Shown one piece after another: positions 53,918-62,274 of a DNA stretch of 64,000 nt. Under the pieces are notes generated by a model. It worked only from the letters and a program-made list of their open reading frames with translations. It ran no database searches and had not been told where the DNA came from. Each line of letters starts with the position of its first letter. Position 1 is the first letter of the stretch. A program made the position numbers and the translations under genes. The DNA is from Streptomyces netropsis (lineage in GTDB: Bacteria; Actinomycetota; Actinomycetes; Streptomycetales; Streptomycetaceae). The stretch spans positions 310,001 through 374,000 of the forward strand of contig NZ_JACHJG010000002.1 of NCBI RefSeq assembly GCF_014203545.1, read 5' to 3'.

Positions 53918-55195
53918 CTAGGTGCCGGACACGGCCCGGCCCTCGGCGGCGGGTGCCGGCAGATCGCGCAGGCGCCGCAGCGGGGAGAGCAGCAGGGGCA
54001 GGGGGACGAACAGGAAGCCCGCGGCGCACACCCATACGGCGGCGCGCGGCCCGGCGGCGGAGGCGACGGCCCCGCCGAGCAGGGCGCCGAGCGGCATGGT
54101 GCCCCAGACCATGAAGCGCAGGGTGGCGTTCATCCGCCCGAGGAGCGCGTCGGGGCACAGCAGTTGCCGGAAGCTGACCTGGGCGACGTTGTAGACCACC
54201 GCGCCGAAGAAGACGGCCGCGGAGGCGACCGCGAACCAGACGGCGGCGGTGCCGTGTCCGGCCAGCGGCCACAGCAGCGCGAACGGTCCGGTGACGACGG
54301 GCGACAGCCAGATGACCCGGGCCTGGCCGACCGTACGGGCGAGCGTTCCCGCGCACAGCGCGCCCGCCAGCCCGCCGACCGCCGAGGCCGACAGCATCAG
54401 CCCGAGCACCGCGGGGGGCAGGTCGAGCTCCCGCACGAGGAACACCGTCTGTACGGACATCAGCATCGCGGAGAAGAAGTTCGCGATCCCGGTGGCGCAG
54501 GCGATCATACGGAGGATGGGGTGGCGCAGGACGAACACGAGGCCCTCCGCGACCTGGGCGCGCAGCGGGACGCCCGTGACGGGCGCGGGCTGCGGCTCAC
54601 GGGCGCGGATCCCGCGCAGGAAGAGCGCCGACACGAGGTAGCCGATCGCGTCGGCCAGCAAGGCGATGGGTGCTCCGAGCAGTTGTACCAGGGCGCCGCC
54701 CAGCCCCGGCCCCGCCACCTGGGCGGACGAACGGGCCGTCTCCAGGGCGCCGTTGCCCGCGACCAGCTGCTCCCGGGGGAGCAGGCCGGGCAGATAGCTC
54801 TGGTGCGCGATATCGAAGAACACGGTGGCCACACCGGTGACGAGGGCGGCCACGTACAGCTGCGCCATGGTCAGCGCCCCGGCCCATGCCGCGAGCGGCA
54901 GGCTCAGCATCGTCACGGCCCGTACGACGTCGGTGCGGATGAGCAGGGGCAGCCGCCGCATCCGGTCCACCCAGGCTCCGGCGGGCAGGCCGACCAGCAG
55001 GAACGCCGCGGTCTCGGCGGCGGTCAGCAGTCCGACCTCCATGGGGGACGCGTCGAGTTCGACCACGGCCACCAACGGCAGTGCCACCACGGTCACTTGA
55101 GCGCCGACCTGGCTCACCGCCGCCCCGGAGAGCAGTAATCGGAAGTCGTAGTTCCGTAAGAGCCCTGAGCACACGGGCTTCACTGACGAGGACAT
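53918..55195 (-). CDS. MFS exporter of the NRPS locus
   Basis: 425 aa with about 12 hydrophobic spans and the major-facilitator pattern of the EntS-like (MFS_3) group: FRLLLSGAAVSQVGAQVTVV, LPAGAWVDRMRRLPLLI (loop 2-3), and a repeat-related second half with LGRMNATLRFMVWGTMPLGA. Members export siderophores and other small peptides. It is the first gene of the minus-strand series, transcribed toward the NRPS genes, with a 163-bp gap before the condensation-like gene. Probably exports the locus product and may give self-resistance. The start is the ATG at 55195; no ribosome site is evident. Confidence 0.9.
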   Translation of the reverse strand: MSSSVKPVCSGLLRNYDFRLLLSGAAVSQVGAQVTVVALPLVAVVELDASPMEVGLLTAAETAAFLLVGLPAGAWVDRMRRLPLLIRTDVVRAVTMLSLPLAAWAGALTMAQLYVAALVTGVATVFFDIAHQSYLPGLLPREQLVAGNGALETARSSAQVAGPGLGGALVQLLGAPIALLADAIGYLVSALFLRGIRAREPQPAPVTGVPLRAQVAEGLVFVLRHPILRMIACATGIANFFSAMLMSVQTVFLVRELDLPPAVLGLMLSASAVGGLAGALCAGTLARTVGQARVIWLSPVVTGPFALLWPLAGHGTAAVWFAVASAAVFFGAVVYNVAQVSFRQLLCPDALLGRMNATLRFMVWGTMPLGALLGGAVASAAGPRAAVWVCAAGFLFVPLPLLLSPLRRLRDLPAPAAEGRAVSGT

Positions 55196-55504
55196 TTGGC
55201 AGACATTTGGTGATGAGAGTGGTGTGAGTCAAAAACATCCGGGTACTTCCGGACAGTTTTGTTCGTAATGCGGACAACGGGTGATGACATTGTGACGAAC
55301 CGTTTCGTACTGTTGCTTGAACGTCACCCAGGGTGGCCTGCGGCGGAAGCGCTTTCTGCGGTTCTGGTGCGCCGAGGGAGGCCTGATGTTCGAATGTCCG
55401 ATAGTCGGTGCTGTGCCCGGGGTGGAACGGTTCAAAGTGGTGACACCCGGGCGGCTTTGAGATAAGCGGCTTTGTCGGGAGCGTCCGGGAGCGTCCCGGA
55501 CGCC
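55196..55504. other. AT-richer intergenic region upstream of the NRPS/exporter series
   Basis: 309 bp between the MFS and endonuclease-family genes, both on the minus strand. Noticeably lower in GC than its surroundings. GACATTTGG occurs twice, 11 bp apart, at the MFS start, and TTGACT lies about 18 bp before AAATGT on the minus strand, a possible promoter. The endonuclease-family terminator occupies 55481-55503. No gene seen. Confidence 0.45.
55481..55503 (-). terminator. 9-bp stem-loop just after the endonuclease-family stop
   Basis: Arms GCGTCCGGG (55481-55489) and CCCGGACGC (55495-55503) with a 5-nt loop, immediately beyond the TAA at 55505-55507 on the minus strand. Confidence 0.65.
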
Positions 55505-56380
55505 TTACAGCTCCAGGTCCGCCTGCACCGGCAAGTGATCGCTGGGGAACTGCCCGTCCTGCTGGAAGACGTTGATGGCGGCGCGCCGGGTCCGCACCCG
55601 GGGCGAGGTGAGGATCCAGTCGATGCGGTCGCCGTCCGGCACGAGCGGCCGGTAGCCGTGGAAGGTCGCGTACCGCGCGCCGCGCTGGTCGGCCGTGTCC
55701 CAGGAATCCACGAGCGAACCCTGGTCGAGCATCGTGTCGTAGACGGGGTTGCCGTGTGCGGCGACGTTGAAGTCGCCGGTGACGATCCGGGGCAGGGCCG
55801 GGTCCAGACCGCGCAGCCGGGTGGTGATCAGCGCGGCGGAGCGCTCACGCGCGTACTGGTGGGCGTGATCGAGATGGGTGTTGAGGACGTAGAACTCACC
55901 CCCGGTGCGCAGATCGCGGAACCGGACCCAGGTGACCATGCGGATCACGGTGTTGCCCCAGGTCGCGGAGCCGATCAGATACGGGGTGTCGGACAGCCAG
56001 AAGTGGTCGTACGCGACGGGGGTGAGCCGCCGCACGTCGTGGAAGACCGCCGTGAACTCGTCGCGGCTGCCTCCCGCGCGGCCGGTGCCGAGCCAGGCGT
56101 AGCGCGGCCCGAGATCGTCGGCGATGTCGCGCAGCTGCGCGTACAACCCTTCCTGGGTGCCGAGGAGGTGAGGGCGCTCGTGGCGCAGCAGCGCGCGCAT
56201 CACGGGCCGGCGCTCGGCCCAGGTGTGGGGCGGGGTGTCGGAGGCGTAGCGGAGGTTGAAGCTCATCGCACGCAGCGGACTCCGGCCCCCGCCGCCCCCG
56301 GCGGGCCCGGGCGCGGCCGACGCGGCCACGGCCCGCAGTGCCGTGCGACGGTCGAGAGGAGCGTGCGCGAAGGCGGTCAC
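55505..56380 (-). CDS. Exported endonuclease/exonuclease/phosphatase-family protein
   Basis: 291 aa. GTG at 56380 with GGAG 5 nt upstream. A short signal with twin Arg (LDRRTALRAVAASAAPGPAG) suggests Tat or Sec export. The EEP fold motifs are complete: LRAMSFNLRYASD, LLGTQEG (metal Glu), YVLNTHLDHAHQYARE, PRIVTGDFNVAAHGNPVY, DRIDWILTSPRV and FPSDHLPVQADLEL (catalytic His). Family members cut DNA, phosphoinositides or sphingomyelin; a secreted copy is most likely a phosphodiesterase or nuclease used outside the cell. The exact substrate is undetermined. Confidence 0.85.
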   Translation of the reverse strand: MTAFAHAPLDRRTALRAVAASAAPGPAGGGGGRSPLRAMSFNLRYASDTPPHTWAERRPVMRALLRHERPHLLGTQEGLYAQLRDIADDLGPRYAWLGTGRAGGSRDEFTAVFHDVRRLTPVAYDHFWLSDTPYLIGSATWGNTVIRMVTWVRFRDLRTGGEFYVLNTHLDHAHQYARERSAALITTRLRGLDPALPRIVTGDFNVAAHGNPVYDTMLDQGSLVDSWDTADQRGARYATFHGYRPLVPDGDRIDWILTSPRVRTRRAAINVFQQDGQFPSDHLPVQADLEL

Positions 56381-56682
56381 GGCGTCTCCAGGGTCCGGGC
56401 GAGGTCCGGGTACCGGAGAATTCTCATGCGTCACACGGGCCGCACGCAACGGTGCCGCGGGTGGCACGCGCGGGGGAGTGACGGCGTTCGTCGATGCGAG
56501 GGCGGCGAGCGGTCCGCTCGGGGACGGCCGGCTCGCCCGAGGCCCTGCGCACAGGTCAGGGACGGCCCGACGGCGTTGATCCGGCCGCCGTCGGGAGGCT
56601 TCTCCGTCGCCGAACCGGACGGGCGCTGCTCCTCGCGCCGACACCGGCCCGGCGGGCACGCTCCGCGCCCGGCCGTGGGCCG
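56381..56682. other. 302-bp region between endonuclease-family and glycosyltransferase genes
   Basis: High-GC stretch without a convincing gene on either strand. Its one clear element is the hairpin at 56566-56595. The remainder should contain the promoter of the endonuclease-family gene, but no box is convincing. Confidence 0.4.
56566..56595 (-). terminator. 10-bp stem-loop downstream of the glycosyltransferase
   Basis: Arms CCCGACGGCG (56566-56575) and CGCCGTCGGG (56586-56595) with a 10-nt loop, about 90 bp beyond the glycosyltransferase stop on the minus strand. Confidence 0.5.
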
Positions 56683-57789
56683 TCACCGCTTCGGCAGGCG
56701 GCAGCCCACCGCGTGGACGGCCAGCATGCCGGCCACCGTCCTCGACCAGGGGAACTGCTCCGCGCGGGCCCGTGCGACGGCGCGGCGCCGCTCCTCCGGC
56801 CCGGCGAGCACGGCCGTCACGGCGTCCGCCATCGCCAGCGGGGACGTGGGCACCGCCAGCCCCGCCCCCGGGACCAGCAGTTCGCGCGCGGCGCCCGCCG
56901 CGGCGGTGACCACCGGGGTGCCGCACGCCAGTGCCTCCAGAGCGGACAGACCGAACGACTCCACCGGGCAGGGGACCAGCGCGACGTCCGCCCGCGCCGT
57001 CAGCCGGGCGACGGCCCGGCGGTCGGGTACATGGCCGTGGAAGCGCACCGCCAGCCCCGCGGCCCGCCGCTCCAGACGGTGCCGCTCCGGGCCGTCGCCC
57101 AGCACGTCGAGCCGGGCGTCCACGCCGTGCCGGGCCAGCACGCGCAGGGTGTCCACCGGCAGATGGGGGTACTTCTCGGCCGACAGCCGCCCGGCGTAGA
57201 CCAGTCGCACACCGCCCCCGCCCCCGGGCCGGCCGGCCGACGGGGCGAACATCTCCAGGTCGACACCGAGCGGCACCCGGTGCAGCGCCGGCGCCGCCAC
57301 GCGCGCGAACTCCGCGCCGGAGAAGGCCGAGGTGGCGACCACGGCGTCGAAACCGGACACCAGACGCCGGTTCCACCCGTCGGCCAGGCTCCGCAACGGC
57401 ACCCACTCCGGCACCCGGGGAGCCAGGATCGCGTCGATCCGCTCATGGGAGAGCAGAACCGTCCGTATCCCCCGCGCCCGCGCCCACCCCGCCGCGCGGA
57501 CCGCGGTCAGCTTGTCGGAGACCTCGACCGAGTCCGGTGCCAGCCGGCGCAGCACTTCGGCCACCCCGCGCGGCGAGTGCAGTACGCGGTAGCCACCCCC
57601 CACGGGCAGCCCCGGCAGCGTCACCCGCAGCCCGTCGACGGCGTCCCGCACCCAGCGCCGCCGAGCGCCCGGCACGATCAGCACACGGTCGTGCCCCGCA
57701 CGGACGTAGCCCCGGCCGAGCGCGTCGAGCGTGGTGCGCAGCCCGCCGGAGGAAGGGCCGTAGAAATTGGCGATCTGAACGATTCTCAT
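56683..57789 (-). CDS. GT4-family glycosyltransferase
   Basis: 368-aa GT-B retaining glycosyltransferase. The N-terminal domain starts MRIVQIANFYGPSSGGLRTT with the acceptor-site Gly-Gly. The C-terminal domain has VRLVYAGRLSAEKYPHLPV, DVLGDGPERHRLERR and the sugar-nucleotide site VESFGLSALEALACGTPVV (E-x7-E). Donor probably UDP- or GDP-sugar. It follows the deacetylase-like gene by 6 bp on the same strand, suggesting joint synthesis or modification of a surface glycan or glycolipid. The ATG at 57789 is the obvious start. Confidence 0.88.
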   Translation of the reverse strand: MRIVQIANFYGPSSGGLRTTLDALGRGYVRAGHDRVLIVPGARRRWVRDAVDGLRVTLPGLPVGGGYRVLHSPRGVAEVLRRLAPDSVEVSDKLTAVRAAGWARARGIRTVLLSHERIDAILAPRVPEWVPLRSLADGWNRRLVSGFDAVVATSAFSGAEFARVAAPALHRVPLGVDLEMFAPSAGRPGGGGGVRLVYAGRLSAEKYPHLPVDTLRVLARHGVDARLDVLGDGPERHRLERRAAGLAVRFHGHVPDRRAVARLTARADVALVPCPVESFGLSALEALACGTPVVTAAAGAARELLVPGAGLAVPTSPLAMADAVTAVLAGPEERRRAVARARAEQFPWSRTVAGMLAVHAVGCRLPKR

Positions 57790-57795
57790 CGCGTC

Positions 57796-58572
57796 TCAGC
57801 CCACGTCCTCGACGGCGGTCCGGCGGGTGCGGACCAGGTCGGCGTAGGTGCACGGGCGCGCCCCCGCCGCGAGAGCCGCGTCGATGGCGTCCAGCGCGCA
57901 GCCGCGCAGGCCCTCCCTGGACAGGTCGGCGGGGTGCAGGGCGATCCGGAACGGTCTGCCCCGTCCGGCCCACCGGTGCGCCGCCGCCCGCATCAGCCGG
58001 GCGCCGAACCGCTCGCCGAAGCCGCCGGGGCGGTGGGAGAGCGCGACCATGCGGTGCCGGACGCCGGTCCGCAGGTCGCGCACCCCCAGATGGCTGGTCG
58101 TGTACTCCAGGCCCAGCTCCCGCAGGGCCGCCACCGCACCCGGGGAGGCGAGCCACCCCGGCGGAGTGAAGCCCCGCGGGCTGATGTCCACCGAGGCGAG
58201 GGCGGCGAGCCCGGCCCGCAGCCGCTCGCGTGCCGCCGGCTCGTCCAGCGCGCAGAACTCGGCACACCCACGGGCCAGTACGGAGTTCAGCCACCGGCGG
58301 GGGAGCGGCCCGCCGGGCACGGCCTCGTGGGCGTAGCCGTGCAGGGACAGCTCGTGGCCGCGCCGCCGCGCCCGGTGCAGCCAGCTCACCAGGGCCGGGT
58401 CCTCCGGCAGACAGGGGCCGCGCCAGGCCCCGGGGACGAGCAGCAGCGTCGCGGGCACACCGCGGGCGTCCAGGTCGCCCAGCCAGCGGCGGCTCTGCGC
58501 GAAGCTCCACGGCGCGACGTCGTGCACCGACACCACGAAGGGCGCGCCACCGCCCCGGCCCGCGGCGTTCAC
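57796..58572 (-). CDS. DUF2334-type polysaccharide deacetylase-like protein
   Basis: 258 aa. NodB-like barrel: FVVSVHDVAPWSFAQSR carries the catalytic-base/metal Asp region, ATLLLVPGAWRGP the second strand, HELSLHGYAHE the metal His pair, FTPPGWLASPGAVAAL the next loop and FRIALHPADL the last His. This is the DUF2334 subgroup, which usually sits beside a GT4 transferase, as here. Likely an N- or O-deacetylase of a glycan or glycolipid. No signal peptide. The GTG start overlaps the TGA of an upstream 78-aa frame. Confidence 0.8.
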   Translation of the reverse strand: MNAAGRGGGAPFVVSVHDVAPWSFAQSRRWLGDLDARGVPATLLLVPGAWRGPCLPEDPALVSWLHRARRRGHELSLHGYAHEAVPGGPLPRRWLNSVLARGCAEFCALDEPAARERLRAGLAALASVDISPRGFTPPGWLASPGAVAALRELGLEYTTSHLGVRDLRTGVRHRMVALSHRPGGFGERFGARLMRAAAHRWAGRGRPFRIALHPADLSREGLRGCALDAIDAALAAGARPCTYADLVRTRRTAVEDVG

Positions 58573-58805
58573 CGTGCCACCGGTCCGGCGGCGGCCGGGG
58601 CCGTGGAGTCGTGGACGAGTGCCTTGTCCCCCACCGACTGCCCGGGCCGCCGGGCGAACGTCGCGCGCGACCGCGGTTCACGGGCCGGCCGTCTCCCGAC
58701 GGCGCGCGTCAGCCGTCCGTGCCCCGGGGAGGCAACGCGGCGGGCCGTGTGGGTCGGGCCGTCGGTCCACCGCAGGGACCACTGCGTCACGATCGCTGCT
58801 CTCAC
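58569..58805 (-). CDS. Possible 78-aa basic protein coupled to the deacetylase gene
   Basis: A GTG frame at 58805 runs 78 codons and its TGA overlaps the deacetylase GTG (GTGA). Third codon positions are almost all G or C, supporting coding. It begins VRAAIVTQWSLRWTDGP and is Arg/Ala-rich after that; no domain recognised. The ribosome site is poor, so it may be a chance frame. Confidence 0.4.
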   Translation of the reverse strand: MRAAIVTQWSLRWTDGPTHTARRVASPGHGRLTRAVGRRPAREPRSRATFARRPGQSVGDKALVHDSTAPAAAGPVAR

Positions 58806-59047
58806 GGGCTCAAGGATCCTCTCCGGCCGCACCCCGTGGGGCCCGGTGACACGATCGCCGCCACCGCGCGGAGGGGCACGGCGCGTCGGCACGGCTCGCG
58901 CGAGCGCCCCGGCCGCCGGGCGACGGCCCCCCCGCCACGCCCCCGCCGCACCGCACGCCCGGACGGGACGCGGCACAACACGCCAAGATCGAATCCTTGC
59001 GCGGATTCCTCTACCGGCTCCGCGGCATTGTGTCTAGGGTGGGAGGC

Positions 59048-59248
59048 GCAGCTGGTTCGCCCCGCCCGCCAGGCGGGAGCGTCGCAAGAGGGAACCCGGT
59101 GGGAATCCGGGACTGCCCCGCAGCGGTGAGTGGGAACGACCGCCGTCATACGCACTGGACGCCCACGCGTCCGGGAAGCGACGGCCAGTAGGTGCCCGGC
59201 GGCCCCAAGGCCCAGGGTGCGCCCGCGAGTCCGAAGACCTGCCACTGC
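59048..59248 (+). promoter_or_regulatory. Cobalamin riboswitch upstream of metE
   Basis: Class-I B12 riboswitch. Conserved blocks in order: AGAGGGAACCCGGTGGGAAT (59088-59107), GACTGCCCCGCAGCGG, GGAAGCGACGGCCAGTAG, and the B12 box GCGAGTCCGAAGACCTGCC (59225-59243). P1 is formed by GCAG-C-TGG at 59048 and CCACTGC at 59242. About 150 nt before the metE start, with a GCACGC/GCGTGC hairpin (59251-59267) that may form part of the expression platform. Cobalamin should switch metE off. Confidence 0.92.
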
Positions 59249-59396
59249 CCGCACGCCACCCGCGTGCGGTGATCTCGGTGGCCTCGAGGGAGGGCCGGCG
59301 GGGGCAGGCAGGCGCGCCCGGCGCGCCCGCCCACTTCGTCGTCCCTTCGCGCCCGGGTCCGCCGTGGTCATTCCGCGACTCGCGAAGGAGAGTTCC

Positions 59397-61724
59397 GTGA
59401 CCGACCGCATCGCCACCCCGCCCTCCCGGGCCACCGTCCACGGCTACCCCCGGCAGGGCCAGGGCCGTGAGCTGAAGAAGGCCATCGAGGGCTACTGGGC
59501 GGGCCGCGTCACCGCCGACGCCCTGCACACCGCCGCCGCCACCCTGCGCCGCACGGCCTGGCGCCAGTTGGCGGACGCCGGTGTGGACGAGGTCCCCACC
59601 GGCGACTTCTCGCTCTACGACCACGTCCTGGACACCACGGTCATGGTCGGCGCCATCCCCGAGCGGCACCGCGCCGCCGTCCGGGACAACGCCCTGGACG
59701 GATACTTCGCCATGGCCCGCGGCACCCAGGAGGCCCCGCCGCTCGAGATGACGAAGTGGTTCGACACCAACTACCACTACCTCGTCCCCGAACTGGGCCC
59801 GGACACCGTCTTCACCGCCGACCCCGCCAAGCCGCTCGGCGAACTGCGCGAGGCCGTCGCCCTCGGCCACACGGCCCGCCCCGTCCTGGTCGGCCCGGTC
59901 ACCTATCTGCTGCTCGCCAAGCCCGCCCCGGGCGCCCCGGCGGACTTCCAGCCCCTCACCCTCCTCGACCGGCTGCTCCCCGTCTACGCCCAGGTGCTGG
60001 CCGAGCTGCGGGCCGCGGGCGCCGAGTGGGTCCAGCTCGACGAGCCCGCCCTCGTACAGGACCAGCCCCCGGCCGTCCTCAGCGCCGCGACCCGCGCCTA
60101 CCGCGACCTGGGGGCGCTCACCGACCGGCCCAAGATCCTGGCCGCCACCTACTTCGACCGCCTCGGTGACGCCCTGCCCGTCCTCGCCAAGTCGCCCGTC
60201 GAGGGACTGGCCCTGGACTTCACCGGCCCCGCCGCCGCCAACCTCGAAGCCCTCGCCGCGGCCGGCGGGGTGCCGGGCAAGCGCCTCGTCGCCGGCGTCG
60301 TCGACGGACGCAACATCTGGCTCAACGACCTCGAACACTCGCTGGCCACCCTCGCCACCCTCCTCGGTCTCGCCGGCCGGGTGGACGTGGCGCCCTCGTG
60401 CTCGCTGCTGCACGTCCCCCTCGACGCGACCGCCGAACGCGACGTGGATCCCCAGGTCGCCCGCTGGCTCGCCTTCGCCCGCCAGAAGACCGAGGAGATC
60501 GTCACCCTCGCCCGCGGGCTGAACGAGGGCACCGACGTCATCGCCCCGCAGCTCGCCGCCAACCGGTCCGCCCGCGCCTCCCGCGCCGCCTCCGCCCTCA
60601 CCCACGACCCGGCCGTCCGGGCCCGCGCGGCGGCCGTCACCGAGCAGGACACCCGCCGCCCGCAGCCGTACACCGAGCGGACCGCGGCCCAGCGGGCCCG
60701 GCTGGGCCTGCCGCTGCTGCCCACCACGACCATCGGCTCGTTCCCGCAGACCACCGAACTGCGCACCGCCCGCGCCGACCTGCGCGCGGGACGGATCGAC
60801 GCCGCCGGGTACGACGAGCGCATCGCCGCCGAGATCCGCGACGTCCTCGCCTTCCAGGAGAAGGCCGGGCTGGACGTCCTCGTCCACGGCGAGCCCGAAC
60901 GCAACGACATGGTCCAGTACTTCGCCGAGCGGCTCACCGGCTACCTCGCCACCCAGCACGGCTGGGTGCAGTCCTACGGCACCCGCTACGTCCGCCCGCC
61001 GATCCTCGCCGGCGACATCTCCCGCCCCGAGCCCATGACCGTCGCCTGGACGAGCTACGCCCAGTCGCAGACCGAGCGCCCGGTCAAGGGCATGCTCACC
61101 GGCCCCGTCACCATGCTCGCCTGGTCCTTCGTCCGCGACGACCAGCCGCTCGCCGACACCGCGCGCCAGGTCGCCCTGGCCCTGCGCGACGAGGTCACCG
61201 ACCTGGAGGCCGCCGGCACCGCCGTCATCCAGGTCGACGAGCCCGCGCTGCGCGAGACGCTGCCGCTGCGCACCGCCGACCGGCCCGGCTATCTGGCCTG
61301 GGCGACCGAGGCGTTCCGGCTGACCACCGCGGGCGTGCGGGCGGACACCCAGATCCACACCCACATGTGCTACGCCGAGTTCGGCGTCATCATCGGCGCC
61401 ATCGAGGAGCTGGACGCCGACGTCATCAGCCTGGAGGCGGCCCGCTCGCACATGCAGGTCGCCGACGAACTCGCCGTGGCCGGATACGGGCACGAGGTCG
61501 GTCCGGGCGTCTACGACATCCACTCGCCCCGTGTGCCGAGCGTCGAGGAGACCGCCGGCCTGCTGCGCAAGGGGCTCGGCGCCATCCCCGCCGAGCGGCT
61601 GTGGGTCAACCCCGACTGCGGCCTGAAGACGCGGGGCTGGAGCGAGGTCCGCGGCTCCCTGGAGCACCTGGTCGAGGCGGCCCGGCAGGTGCGGGCCGAG
61701 CTGACCGCCGCCGACGCGCGCTGA
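59397..61724 (+). CDS. metE: Cobalamin-independent methionine synthase MetE
   Basis: 775 aa; transfers a methyl group from 5-methyltetrahydropteroyltri-glutamate to homocysteine, the last step of methionine synthesis without B12. Two TIM barrels. N-terminal part: HGYPRQGQGRELKKAIEGYW, LEMTKWFDTNYHYLVPEL. C-terminal catalytic part: TTTIGSFPQTTELR, DVLVHGEPERNDMVQYF, GDISRPEPMTV, QVDEPALRETLPL, and the zinc ligands in HTHMCYAEF and WVNPDCGLKTR. Length is normal. GTG at 59397 with GAAGGAG 8 nt upstream. Directly controlled by the cobalamin riboswitch, so it is made when B12 is scarce and MetH (elsewhere) cannot work. Confidence 0.95.
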   Translation: MTDRIATPPSRATVHGYPRQGQGRELKKAIEGYWAGRVTADALHTAAATLRRTAWRQLADAGVDEVPTGDFSLYDHVLDTTVMVGAIPERHRAAVRDNALDGYFAMARGTQEAPPLEMTKWFDTNYHYLVPELGPDTVFTADPAKPLGELREAVALGHTARPVLVGPVTYLLLAKPAPGAPADFQPLTLLDRLLPVYAQVLAELRAAGAEWVQLDEPALVQDQPPAVLSAATRAYRDLGALTDRPKILAATYFDRLGDALPVLAKSPVEGLALDFTGPAAANLEALAAAGGVPGKRLVAGVVDGRNIWLNDLEHSLATLATLLGLAGRVDVAPSCSLLHVPLDATAERDVDPQVARWLAFARQKTEEIVTLARGLNEGTDVIAPQLAANRSARASRAASALTHDPAVRARAAAVTEQDTRRPQPYTERTAAQRARLGLPLLPTTTIGSFPQTTELRTARADLRAGRIDAAGYDERIAAEIRDVLAFQEKAGLDVLVHGEPERNDMVQYFAERLTGYLATQHGWVQSYGTRYVRPPILAGDISRPEPMTVAWTSYAQSQTERPVKGMLTGPVTMLAWSFVRDDQPLADTARQVALALRDEVTDLEAAGTAVIQVDEPALRETLPLRTADRPGYLAWATEAFRLTTAGVRADTQIHTHMCYAEFGVIIGAIEELDADVISLEAARSHMQVADELAVAGYGHEVGPGVYDIHSPRVPSVEETAGLLRKGLGAIPAERLWVNPDCGLKTRGWSEVRGSLEHLVEAARQVRAELTAADAR

Positions 61725-61745
61725 CGCCGGCCACCTCCGGCCGAT

Positions 61746-61787
61746 AGCGGGCGCGGCCCGGCACCGATGTGCCGGGCCGCGCCCGCT
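61746..61787 (+). terminator. 19-bp perfect stem-loop after metE
   Basis: Arms 61746-61764 and 61769-61787 are exact complements around a CGAT tetraloop, 21 bp past the metE stop, followed by TT. A strong intrinsic terminator. Confidence 0.85.
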
Positions 61788-61885
61788 GTTCACGGCCAAT
61801 CCCGCTCAAGTGGCCCAAATCCCAACGGACTCTCATGATTGACTGCCCCCACCGGTCATGCCCCCCACAGGAGAGGACGGCCACG

Positions 61886-62239
61886 ATGAGCAGGCGCCCG
61901 GAGCCGCGTCGAATGATCATCGGTGGGGAGGAGGCGGTGGTGGTGGCCCCCGAGGAGTACGAGCGCCTGGCGACCACCCGCAGACAGGTGGGCGCGCAGG
62001 GTGCCCGCATCCGCGTCCTCAAGCACGAACTCCAGCAGAGCCTCGCCCTGTTGGCGGCCCTCGAGTCGCTCCTGGCCGACATCCCGCACGGCCGTCCGGG
62101 ACCGTTCTTCGACGGTGGGGGCGGCGGTGAGGCCGGCCATCAGGCGGCCTCCTGCGTCCGCTGCGGGCTGCTGGAGCTGATCCACCGGGGCCCGTCGGCC
62201 GTGACGCGGGCTCCGCGGGGCGGGCTGACCGCCCTGTGA
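61886..62239 (+). CDS. 117-aa protein of unknown function
   Basis: ATG at 61886 with AGGAGAGGA about 9 nt upstream. It begins MSRRPEPRRMIIGGEEAVVV, with APEEYERLATTR next, faintly like a Phd/YefM antitoxin strand-helix. A coiled helix (KHELQQSLALLAALESLLAD) and a C-terminal part with one Cys-x2-Cys (SCVRCGLLEL) follow. No toxin gene is adjacent. Single gene between metE and the histidine phosphatase gene. Function unknown. Confidence 0.55.
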   Translation: MSRRPEPRRMIIGGEEAVVVAPEEYERLATTRRQVGAQGARIRVLKHELQQSLALLAALESLLADIPHGRPGPFFDGGGGGEAGHQAASCVRCGLLELIHRGPSAVTRAPRGGLTAL

Positions 62240-62274
62240 GCCTCAGCGCCGGTTCTGTGAGCCTCCGCGCCGGT

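Noticed and set aside
52350..54356. N-terminal extension of the C-A-PCP NRPS gene across the C-like and MFS genes
   Set aside because: The open frame continues only because of GC bias. The C domain starts normally at MFGLSTSQEIVWLHEQ with a ribosome site at 52349, and the upstream part is antisense-like low-complexity.
59034..61799. 921-codon minus-strand frame opposite metE and its riboswitch
   Set aside because: It spans a riboswitch and a canonical metE; its composition is Gly/Val-rich without motifs.
61886..62239. Phd/YefM-type antitoxin gene
   Set aside because: Only a short APEEYERL string is similar; the rest of the protein and the lack of a toxin gene do not support a toxin-antitoxin pair.
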